Part shown: positions 1 through 5,320 of the stretch, one piece after another
Position numbering within the stretch: position 1 is the stretch's first letter
Layout: every line of letters starts with the position of its first letter
NCBI GenBank assembly: GCA_019752975.1
Contig: JAIELM010000024.1
Coordinates: 1 to 5,632 of the forward strand
Reading direction: 5' to 3'
DNA: 5,632 nt
DNA from: Undibacterium sp.
GTDB lineage: Bacteria > Pseudomonadota > Gammaproteobacteria > Burkholderiales > Burkholderiaceae_D
Position numbers and translations under genes: made by a program
The notes under the pieces: model-generated
Seen by the model: the letters and a program-made list of their open reading frames with translations, nothing else
The model's database searches: none
Told to the model about the DNA's origin: nothing

Positions 1-522
1 ATGCTTGAGGTAAAAATAGTCGTCGCACCACTTCTTGAAGCGTGGATGTAAGTCTGCACCAAAAGGCGTTAGCGCATCTTTACAGGTCTGATGAAAATGC
101 CGCGCATCTTCGGTAAAACCATAATAGGGCGTGAGATCCATGCCACCACCGAACCACCAGACTGGCGCTTGCCCTTCAGCGTAGGTAGTGAAAAAACGCA
201 CATTCATGTGCACAGTCGGTGCGTAGGGATTGCGTGGATGCAGCACTAAAGAGACGCCCATCGCTTCCCATTTGCGCCCCGCCAATTCGGGTCTGCTTGC
301 GGCTGCCGATGGGGGTAAGTTATTGCCCATGACATGAGAAAAATTGACCCCGCCGCGTTCAAATACTTTACCATTTTCTAGCACGCGTGAAATCCCACCA
401 CCACCTTCTGGTCTGTCCCAGCTATCGGTGATGAAAGGCTCACCGTCGACTTCTTCCATAGCTTGTACTATGGAAGCTTGTAGTGAGAGTAGATAGGATT
501 TTACGGTATCGGAGGCTGTCAT
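1..522 (-). CDS. hemF: Oxygen-dependent coproporphyrinogen III oxidase, C-terminus cut by the window edge
   Basis: HemF carries out the aerobic oxidative decarboxylation of coproporphyrinogen III to protoporphyrinogen IX in heme synthesis and acts in the cytoplasm. The window holds 174 N-terminal residues, read by hand translation from an ATG at 520-522. The family is about 300 residues long, so roughly 40% is missing to the left. Recognisable segments are [10 protein letters not shown] (34-43), GVNFSHVMG (58-66), [20 protein letters not shown] (90-109) and [14 protein letters not shown] (122-135). Four histidines (95, 105, 144, 174) fall one residue before the metal or catalytic histidines 96, 106, 145 and 175 that I recall for E. 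coli HemF, which also supports this start. No strong Shine-Dalgarno is visible upstream, so translation may rely on the preceding message. It lies 80 nt downstream of purD on the same strand. In Burkholderiales nadD often follows hemF, but that part is outside the window. Confidence 0.96.
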   Translation of the reverse strand, partial: MTASDTVKSYLLSLQASIVQAMEEVDGEPFITDSWDRPEGGGGISRVLENGKVFERGGVNFSHVMGNNLPPSAAASRPELAGRKWEAMGVSLVLHPRNPYAPTVHMNVRFFTTYAEGQAPVWWFGGGMDLTPYYGFTEDARHFHQTCKDALTPFGADLHPRFKKWCDDYFYLKH

Positions 523-565
523 TATGCTTTGTTGATGAGATTATTTGCGCCGTTTTTAGGACTGA

Positions 566-612
566 CGATCAGTGCTTACGATCATACGATTAGTGCTTGC
601 GATCAGTGCTTA
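566..612. repeat. 13-bp imperfect tandem repeat spanning the purD stop codon
   Basis: The unit CGATCAGTGCTTA occurs at 566-578 and 600-612, with a variant CGATTAGTGCTTG at 587-599. The latter two copies are directly adjacent, and an 8-base partial copy beginning CGATCAT fills 579-586. On the minus strand the right-hand copy carries the last PurD codons and the TGA stop (603-605), so the purD 3' end appears to have been duplicated into the spacer before hemF. The unit is not a multiple of 3, and the added copies lie beyond the stop. No terminator-like hairpin with a T tract is visible in this spacer. Confidence 0.75.
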
Positions 613-1877
613 CGATGCAAGGCCCGCCATCCTATATCTTTACGATATTGCGCGCCCTTAAAGCGAATTTTGTCCACAGCGTCATAGGCTTGTTTTTGCG
701 CTGCTTTGACAGAGTCACCTAGACCTACCACACACAGTACTCGACCACCGGTGACGGAGAGTTTACCGCCTGCTAAGGTAGTGCCCGCGTGAAAACTAAT
801 ACAGTCTGCGCTCTCCGCTGGAATACCGGTGATGTCTGCGCCTTTGACTGGCGTATCTGGATAGCCTTCTGCCGCTAAGACCACACCTAAAGCGGTGCGC
901 CTGTCCCAATCGAGTTCTATGCTATCTAAGCTGCCATTAACGGCATGTTCCATGACGGTGAGTAAATCGGTTTTGAGACGTGCCATGATGGGTTGGGTTT
1001 CTGGATCACCCATACGGCAATTAAATTCCAGTGTTTTTGGATTGCCTGCTTCATCGATCATCAAGCCTGCATATAAAAATCCGGTAAACACGATGCCGTC
1101 TTTCGCCATACCTTGCACGGTCGGCTGGATAATTTCGCGCATGACTCTGGCATGGAGTTCTGGCGTCACGATAGGCGCTGGGGAATAAGCACCCATGCCG
1201 CCTGTATTCGGTCCTTGGTCATGGTCAAGTAAGCGTTTGTGATCCTGACTTGTGGCTAGTGCTAAGACGTTTTTACCATCGACCATAACGATGAAGCTGG
1301 CCTCTTCGCCACTTAAAAATTCTTCTACTACTACTCGCGCCCCGGCATCACCTAGCTTATTGTCGGACAGCATCATATCGACAGCGGCGTGGGCTTCCTC
1401 CAAAGTCATGGCGACGACTACGCCTTTGCCAGCTGCTAAGCCATCCGCTTTCACTACTATAGGCGCACCCTTTAGGTCGATATAAGCGTGTGCCGCTTGA
1501 AGCTCGGAAAAAGTTTGATATTCCGCCGTTGGTATGCCATGTCTTTGCATAAAAGATTTAGCGAAATCCTTAGAGCTTTCTAGTTGGGCGGCTTCTTTGG
1601 TAGGGCCAAAAATCTTCAGTCCTTTTTCGCGAAAAATATTCACGATGCCGGCTGCCAAAGGTACTTCAGGGCCGACCACGGTGATGCCGATTTTTTCTTG
1701 CAGCGCGAACTCAGCCAGAGCCAAAGGATCAGTTATGGCCAGATTTTTGAGGTGGGGATGCAGATCAGTTCCGCCATTGCCCGGCGCCACGAAGACGGTT
1801 TGACTACGTTCTGATTGAGCTAATTTCCATGCTAATGCATGTTCACGACCACCGGAGCCGACTACTAGGATTTTCAT
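603..1877 (-). CDS. purD: Phosphoribosylamine-glycine ligase (glycinamide ribonucleotide synthetase)
   Basis: PurD joins 5-phosphoribosylamine and glycine using ATP to give glycinamide ribonucleotide, the second step of de novo purine synthesis. The 424-residue length is normal for the family. The N-terminal nucleotide-fold motif VGSGGREHALAWKL is at 6-19. The ATP-grasp fold follows, with KADGLAAGKGVV (143-154), DHKRLLDHDQGPNTGGMGAY (212-231) and LEFNCRMGDPE (283-293). The last contains the Mg-binding Glu284 and Asn286 and the GARS signature RMGDPETQP (288-296). The C-terminal domain ends in YRKDIGWRALHRKH. The ATG at 1875-1877 is preceded by AAAGAG (1884-1889) with a 6-nt gap, a reasonable ribosome binding site. 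The gene lies 32 nt downstream of yebC and 80 nt upstream of hemF, all on one strand, so co-transcription is likely. The extreme C-terminus (HRKH) lies inside the 13-bp repeat cluster and may have been altered by it. Confidence 0.98.
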   Translation of the reverse strand: MKILVVGSGGREHALAWKLAQSERSQTVFVAPGNGGTDLHPHLKNLAITDPLALAEFALQEKIGITVVGPEVPLAAGIVNIFREKGLKIFGPTKEAAQLESSKDFAKSFMQRHGIPTAEYQTFSELQAAHAYIDLKGAPIVVKADGLAAGKGVVVAMTLEEAHAAVDMMLSDNKLGDAGARVVVEEFLSGEEASFIVMVDGKNVLALATSQDHKRLLDHDQGPNTGGMGAYSPAPIVTPELHARVMREIIQPTVQGMAKDGIVFTGFLYAGLMIDEAGNPKTLEFNCRMGDPETQPIMARLKTDLLTVMEHAVNGSLDSIELDWDRRTALGVVLAAEGYPDTPVKGADITGIPAESADCISFHAGTTLAGGKLSVTGGRVLCVVGLGDSVKAAQKQAYDAVDKIRFKGAQYRKDIGWRALHRKH

Positions 1878-1890
1878 TATTTACTCTTTA

Positions 1891-1908
1891 ATCTGCTGAA
1901 TCTGCTGG
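1891..1908. repeat. Short 9-bp tandem duplication in the yebC-purD spacer
   Basis: ATCTGCTGA (1891-1899) is followed at once by ATCTGCTGG (1900-1908), a two-copy direct repeat with one difference. It fills most of the 32-nt gap between yebC and purD, just upstream of the purD ribosome binding site on the minus strand. It is probably a replication-slippage product. I see no hairpin in the gap that would separate the two genes transcriptionally. Confidence 0.5.
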
Positions 1909-1909
1909 T

Positions 1910-2635
1910 TTAGTCTTCGATGATCGCATTGGTGAATACCTCTTGCACATCGTCGAGGTTTTCTAATGCATCGATTATTTTTTGCATCTTGATGGCATCG
2001 TCGCCACGCAATTCGGTTTCGGTTTGTGGCTTCATGACCACTTCCGCGATTTCTGGTTTAAATCCCGCTTTTTCTAGTGCGTCTTTGACCGCGGATAAGT
2101 CGTGTGGAGGTGTGAGCACTTCTATGCCGCCTTCTTCGTCCGTCGTGACATCGTCTGCTCCCGCATCTAAAGCCGCTTCCATGAGCGCATCCTCATTGGT
2201 ACCAGGAGCGAAATACATTTGTCCGCAATGGGTGAATAAGAATGCTACCGAGCCTTCCGTTCCCATATTGCCGCCATGCTTATTAAATGCATTGCGCACT
2301 TCAGCGACCGTACGAACCCGGTTATCAGTCATACAGTCTACGATGACCGCTACCCCGCCTATACCATAACCTTCATAGCGAATTTCTTCATAGTTTGCAC
2401 CTTCTAAAGTGCCAGCACCACGCTGGATCGCGCGGGTGACGTTTTCTTTTGGCATATTCGCGTCAGCCGCCTTGTCCACCGATAAACGCAAACGCGGATT
2501 GGTCGCAACGTCTTCACCGCCAAGACGGGCGGCGACCGTAATTTCTTTGATTAAGCGCGTCCACACCTTGCCACGTTTGGCATCGGTGGCGGCTTTTTTG
2601 TGTTTGATATTAGCCCACTTGCTATGTCCTGCCAT
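1910..2635 (-). CDS. yebC: YebC/PmpR (TACO1) family protein
   Basis: This is a 241-residue protein of usual full length for the family. YebC-family proteins are widespread and cytoplasmic. They were long annotated as transcriptional regulators (PmpR type), while bacterial and mitochondrial (TACO1) members have more recently been tied to translation, especially of proline-rich stretches. Family hallmarks are the start [14 protein letters not shown] (1-14), NPRLR (46-50), [13 protein letters not shown] (61-73), [14 protein letters not shown] (87-100), [11 protein letters not shown] (104-114), [14 protein letters not shown] (121-134) and MKPQTE (201-206). The C-terminus is acidic, ending AIIED. 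The ATG at 2633-2635 gives the canonical N-terminus, and a modest GTGAG (2642-2646) serves as ribosome binding site. It is first in the leftward yebC-purD-hemF cluster, an order I associate with Burkholderiales. The family assignment is firm, but the cellular role of this copy is inferred only from the family. Confidence 0.97.
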   Translation of the reverse strand: MAGHSKWANIKHKKAATDAKRGKVWTRLIKEITVAARLGGEDVATNPRLRLSVDKAADANMPKENVTRAIQRGAGTLEGANYEEIRYEGYGIGGVAVIVDCMTDNRVRTVAEVRNAFNKHGGNMGTEGSVAFLFTHCGQMYFAPGTNEDALMEAALDAGADDVTTDEEGGIEVLTPPHDLSAVKDALEKAGFKPEIAEVVMKPQTETELRGDDAIKMQKIIDALENLDDVQEVFTNAIIED

Positions 2636-2671
2636 GATTACTCACTTTTGGAAAAATTATTTTGGAGCGCT

Positions 2672-2680
2672 ATTCTAACA
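2672..2680 (-). promoter_or_regulatory. Candidate extended -10 promoter for yebC-purD-hemF
   Basis: Read on the minus strand this is TGTTAGAAT, an extended -10 element (TGn followed by TAGAAT, five of six bases matching TATAAT). It lies 36 nt before the yebC start codon, giving a predicted leader of about 30 nt. The -35 position at 17-bp spacing (2695-2700) reads ATAAAT, a poor match to TTGACA. That position coincides with the left junction of the 121-bp repeat element. Transcription may therefore depend on the extended -10, or the insertion may have changed the original -35 region. This is a pattern match only. Confidence 0.4.
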
Positions 2681-2699
2681 TATTGATTTTTGGGATTTA

Positions 2700-2820
2700 T
2701 AGGACTTACGCAAAACAGACACTGGCGTGGTTGCGTTCGCCGCTGCTAAACTAAGCTACTAAAGTACTTCCTGCGGCTCCCGGCTCCCAGTCTAGCCAGC
2801 GCAATTCTGTGTAAGCCCTA
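2700..2820. mobile_element. 121-bp MITE-like non-autonomous element with 5-bp target duplication
   Basis: The ends are imperfect inverted repeats. The left end reads TAGGACTTACGCA, and the right end on the opposite strand reads TAGGGCTTACACA (11 of 13 identical). Weaker similarity continues inward. Internal dyads sit almost symmetrically between them: CTGGC (2722-2726) with GCCAG (2795-2799), GCCGC (2739-2743) with GCGGC (2773-2777), and TACT with AGTA at 2757-2766. The whole unit could therefore form a long imperfect hairpin. It is flanked by the perfect direct repeat ATTTA (2695-2699 and 2821-2825), the mark of a transposition event. There is no coding capacity, so any transposase must act in trans. 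It sits between the divergent yebC and symporter genes and ends 53 nt before the symporter ATG. I cannot name the parent insertion-sequence family. Confidence 0.72.
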
Positions 2821-2873
2821 ATTTAACCATGGCATGATGCACGTCAATTCATAAAAATATTGGAAAAACCAAC

Positions 2874-4403
2874 ATGAACGACATTTTTGTGAGCGTCAAT
2901 CGTTTCTTCGACTTCATTGTTCCTATTGCTGATTTTTTGTGGGAATTCCCGACCAAAGAAGCTGCTTATTCCGCTATTCCCGTACTTGGTAAATTAAGTT
3001 TCGTCGTGCTTCTCTTGTTGGGAACAGGTATGTATTTCTGTGTAAAAACACGACTAGTGCAAGTGCGACGTTTTACCGTTGGATTGGGGATTATGCTTAA
3101 TAAAAAAGCCTCCAGTGCAGGAATTAGTCCAATGGCGGCTTTTCTTCTCAGCTCCGCCATGCGCATAGGACCAGGCAATATTATGGGGGTTACGGGAGCG
3201 ATCAGTGTGGGTGGTCCGGGCGCCATGTTTTGGATGTGGGTCTCGGCTTTTTTAGGGATGGCGACGGCTTTTGCCGAGGCGGTGCTAGCGCAATTGTTTA
3301 AGCAAAAAGCCCATGGCAGTTATGTTGGTGGTATGCCTTTCTATGGTCAATTTTTGTTGGGTAAAAGACGTTTTGCTGGCGTGGTTTTGGCGAGTATTTT
3401 TATTGTGTACGCCTTGTTCAGCATACCGGGGCAAAGTTTTCATTTGTTCACGGCACTAGGAGCCGTGGCAGAGACTGTTGCGGGTCAACATTTTGATCGT
3501 AGTTCGGAGGTGTATTGGGGAATCGCTGGACTCTTGGTTGTCGGCGTCACGATCACAGTCGTGGGCGGATTAAAGAGTGTCACCCGCGTCACCGATCTGG
3601 TCGTGCCTATCATGGCGGGAATCTACAGTTTGCTTGTCCTGATCATTATCGTAATTAATTATGATTTGCTGCCGTATTTTTTTAAAACGGTATTGAGTGG
3701 TGCTTTTGCCCCGCAAGCCTTATTTGGTGGCGCTTTTGGTGTGGCTTTAGCTCAGGGGATTAAACGTGGCTTAATGTCGAATGAAGCGGGGCAGGGCACC
3801 ATCACCATTGCTGCCGCAGTGTCCGAAAATGATCATCCATGTGAGCAGGGATTCATACAGGCGATAGGGGTATTTTTGGATACCATGATCATTTGTAGCA
3901 TGACTGGTTTTATGATAGTCATGGCGCATTTGTGGACTGGTGATGCCGCCGTTGGGTGGGAGTCGATTAAGGATGCCAAGTTGACGGTGTTTCTCACATC
4001 GGTGCGCCACCTTGTGCCGAATGTGGCCTTGCATGACACCGTCACAGTGATACTAGCATCGTGCTATGCGATGTTCGCTTTTACCACACTGATTGGCTTG
4101 ATTTTGTTTGCCGAAATTGCCGCGAATCAAATTAGTCAGCATCGCATTTTCATCCGCGTCATACGACTTTCTGGTGCGCTATTGTTTGTCCCCTTCGGCG
4201 CTTTAGCGGTGCTTGCCGGACTAGAGCTGGGCAATCTTTGGGCGATTTCTGACTTGGTGAATATTATGGTGGTGTTCGCCAATATGCCACTTTTATTTAT
4301 CGGTTCTCGTTACGTGTTTTTGTGTTTGGAGCACTATCATCGTAGTGGTGGTGCGCGTTTTGTGTCACGTGAGATTGGCTTGGAGACCGAAGTTTGGAAA
4401 TGA
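2874..4403 (+). CDS. Sodium:amino-acid (alanine/glycine) symporter, AGCS family, divergent subgroup
   Basis: The product is a 509-residue polytopic inner-membrane protein that probably imports alanine, glycine or a related small amino acid with Na+ (TC 2.A.25). The family signature GGPGAMFWMWVSAFLG (113-128) is intact. The segment before it reads MRIGPGNIMGV (96-106), where typical members have RVGTGNIAGV. The later motif GGMPFYG (152-158) replaces the common GGPMYY, and GIKRGLMSNEAGQGTITIAA (295-314) replaces the usual NEAG(L/M)GSAP. About eleven hydrophobic segments can be seen, starting near residue 40, after an N-terminal stretch of mixed character. The ATG at 2874 follows a weak GGAAAA (2862-2867). 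The gene is divergent from yebC, lies just past the MITE-like element and is convergent with the integron cassettes. The family call is secure, but the substrate is not. The motif pattern suggests the subgroup I associate with Firmicutes-like AGCS proteins, so horizontal acquisition is possible. Confidence 0.93.
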   Translation: MNDIFVSVNRFFDFIVPIADFLWEFPTKEAAYSAIPVLGKLSFVVLLLLGTGMYFCVKTRLVQVRRFTVGLGIMLNKKASSAGISPMAAFLLSSAMRIGPGNIMGVTGAISVGGPGAMFWMWVSAFLGMATAFAEAVLAQLFKQKAHGSYVGGMPFYGQFLLGKRRFAGVVLASIFIVYALFSIPGQSFHLFTALGAVAETVAGQHFDRSSEVYWGIAGLLVVGVTITVVGGLKSVTRVTDLVVPIMAGIYSLLVLIIIVINYDLLPYFFKTVLSGAFAPQALFGGAFGVALAQGIKRGLMSNEAGQGTITIAAAVSENDHPCEQGFIQAIGVFLDTMIICSMTGFMIVMAHLWTGDAAVGWESIKDAKLTVFLTSVRHLVPNVALHDTVTVILASCYAMFAFTTLIGLILFAEIAANQISQHRIFIRVIRLSGALLFVPFGALAVLAGLELGNLWAISDLVNIMVVFANMPLLFIGSRYVFLCLEHYHRSGGARFVSREIGLETEVWK

Positions 4404-4763
4404 ATTGATCAAGAGCGTTGAGCTCGTCGAGCATCGAGCACGGAAGTGATGGCTTAGATGTGCGTAGTGGGTAATGGGTAGTAGGTAATGGGTAGTGGGT
4501 AGTAAAAGGCGTGAGTTATTGATGGCTTTATCAAGCCCTGGCAGCCACCCATCACGAAAAGCATCAAACTAAACAAGTCTTCAAGCCTGTTTTTGGTTTT
4601 CACTGAAAAGTTCACTACATTATCAATCGATGTTGCGCCTAGATACTTGGAGTTGGGCGACTCCATTCATTTTGTTGTGTTTTGAAATGGGTGTCTTGTT
4701 TGGTGCTCTTTCAAAGGTAAACATAGTCGATGTGAACAGGTATTGGTCGCTTGTTACGATGAC
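4404..4763. other. Gene-poor spacer between the symporter and the end of the cassette array
   Basis: This 360-bp stretch has no reading frame I can support. It holds a tandem TCGAGCA pair (4427-4440), the heptamer array (4464-4505) and a small hairpin with stem GGCTT/AAGCC (4524-4528 and 4533-4537). No clear rho-independent terminator follows the symporter. A minus-strand frame of 70 codons (4454-4666) ends in low-complexity residues translated from the heptamers, has no visible ribosome binding site and matches nothing I recognise. I found no third attC-like element. The stretch is best read as the junction between the last cassette site and chromosomal DNA. Confidence 0.6.
4464..4505. repeat. 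Heptanucleotide tandem repeat, six copies (GTARTRG)
   Basis: Six contiguous 7-bp units run GTAGTGG, GTAATGG, GTAGTAG, GTAATGG, GTAGTGG and GTAGTAA. The units alternate at the fourth and sixth positions. Heptamer arrays of this kind are common as short tandemly repeated sequences in bacterial intergenic DNA and vary in copy number by slippage. It lies about 60 bp after the symporter stop codon. Its role is unknown, and it can be read as low-complexity Pro/Tyr/Thr codons on the minus strand, which creates a misleading reading frame. Confidence 0.85.
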
Positions 4764-4853
4764 TTATAACGCAATGGTGAGCGGATGGCCGCACACAAAT
4801 TTACAAAATGCTGAGCCGCTTTGCGGCCAGTCCGATCAGCCTTCTTGTTAGCT
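4764..4853 (-). other. attC recombination site 1 (terminal site of the array)
   Basis: On the minus strand the site runs from AGCTAAC (4847-4853, R''-like) to GTTATAA (4764-4770, R'-like). The arms pair through CTGGCCGC/GCGGCCA-type complementarity: plus-strand TGGCCGC at 4786-4792 with GCGGCCA at 4823-4829. A second, nested hairpin GCCGC-TTT-GCGGC occupies 4815-4827. It begins 13 nt after the stop codon of the 106-residue cassette gene. It aligns without gaps to site 2, with about 66 of 90 bases the same. The outer arms have unequal lengths (17 and 15 nt between the box and the stem), as expected for attC asymmetry. The R' end departs from the GTTRRRY consensus at two positions, so its orientation is inferred mainly from gene placement. 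Confidence 0.78.
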
Positions 4854-4866
4854 CGGAAATTTTCGA

Positions 4867-5187
4867 TCATATTAAATCTTTCAATGGCGCGGGCTCATAA
4901 AGTGCAGTTTCCCATTCTTCGTAAGGTGGCGACACTGTATAAGTTGGATCGCAATATGAACGCAAATAATCGGTGGCTCTTCTCTCTGCGTATTTTGCGT
5001 TTAATACTTGACCGCTTTCGTCTAATTCCAAAACATTCACGTATATGGCAAATACCTGCTCAATTGCACTCGGCTCCTGTCCAAATAAATCAAGGTATTG
5101 AACTCCCCCCAGCATGTAATGCGTACCACTTGACAAAAAATACGCAAATGTTCGCAGTGCACCGCTAAAACTATTACTCAATTTCAT
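4867..5187 (-). CDS. Cassette-encoded 106-residue protein of unknown function
   Basis: This is a small, probably cytoplasmic protein with no signal peptide or membrane segment that I can see. It starts with MKLSNSFSGALRTFAYFLSS. A central stretch follows, AIEQVFAIYVNVLELDESG (41-59), and then a well-defined C-terminal block YAERRATDYLRSYCDPTY (66-83) and SPPYEEWE (86-93). The RSYCDP and PPYEEWE segments look like conserved family motifs. They remind me of a recently named uncharacterised family, possibly DUF7677, but I cannot confirm this. The ATG at 5185-5187 is preceded by GAGGAA with a 6-nt gap, a strong start signal. The start lies 28 nt after the upstream attC and the stop 13 nt before the downstream attC, so gene plus site forms one 452-bp cassette. 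Expression would come from an upstream cassette promoter or its own leader. No function is proposed. Confidence 0.85.
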   Translation of the reverse strand: MKLSNSFSGALRTFAYFLSSGTHYMLGGVQYLDLFGQEPSAIEQVFAIYVNVLELDESGQVLNAKYAERRATDYLRSYCDPTYTVSPPYEEWETALYEPAPLKDLI

Positions 5188-5193
5188 TTTGAT

Positions 5194-5199
5194 TCCTCG
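5194..5199 (-). promoter_or_regulatory. Shine-Dalgarno of the 106-residue cassette gene
   Basis: The minus strand reads GAGGAA, then TCAAAA, then the ATG (5185-5187). This is the best ribosome binding site in the window. It lies inside the 28-nt leader between the attC R' end and the start codon, so the cassette brings its own translation signal. It decides the start codon for this gene. Confidence 0.75.
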
Positions 5200-5215
5200 C
5201 GGATTCGATCTTTGG

Positions 5216-5305
5216 CGATAACGTAACGGTGAACGGCTGGCCGCTCACAAATTAATAACATACTTAGCCGTATCACGGCCAGTCTGATCGACCATCCAGT
5301 TAGGC
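5216..5305 (-). other. attC recombination site 2
   Basis: On the minus strand the site runs from GCCTAAC (5299-5305, a perfect RYYYAAC box) to GTTATCG (5216-5222, a degenerate R'). The stem pairs CTGGCCG (5237-5243) with CGGCCAG (5276-5282), and a nested hairpin GCCGT-ATC-ACGGC lies at 5267-5279. It begins 15 nt after the stop codon of the DUF2251-like gene and is followed after 28 nt by the next gene. Its length is identical to site 1. Read on the plus strand its right end, GTTAGGC, would also satisfy the core-site consensus, so consensus alone does not settle orientation. Gene direction favours the minus strand. Confidence 0.8.
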
Positions 5306-5320
5306 AATAGACCACGCCCT

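Noticed and set aside
1920..2369. Plus-strand 149-codon frame inside yebC
   Set aside because: Antisense shadow of a strongly conserved gene, with serine/alanine-rich composition typical of such shadows.
4422..4439. Possible terminator after the symporter (GCTCG paired with CGAGC)
   Set aside because: The stem is only 5 bp, the loop contains competing copies of the same sequence, and no T tract follows.
4464..4505. CRISPR-like array
   Set aside because: The repeats are 7 bp and directly adjacent with no spacers, so this is a simple tandem repeat.
4564..4592. Possible terminator with weak AACAAG/CCTGTT dyad followed by T residues
   Set aside because: Pairing has a mismatch and a long loop, and it lies about 160 bp past the nearest stop codon, so support is too thin.
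4454..4666. Minus-strand 70-codon frame that could be a third cassette gene
   Set aside because: It starts almost 100 nt after the attC end, has no Shine-Dalgarno, ends in low-complexity residues from the heptamer repeat, and no attC follows it.
4630..4851. Plus-strand 73-codon frame beginning MLRLDTWSWATPF
   Set aside because: Its 3' third runs through attC site 1 in the antisense direction, the composition is not protein-like, and there is no ribosome binding site or recognisable family.
4821..5168. Plus-strand 115-codon frame opposite the cassette gene
   Set aside because: It begins inside attC site 1 and is antisense to a gene with a strong ribosome binding site and correct cassette spacing.
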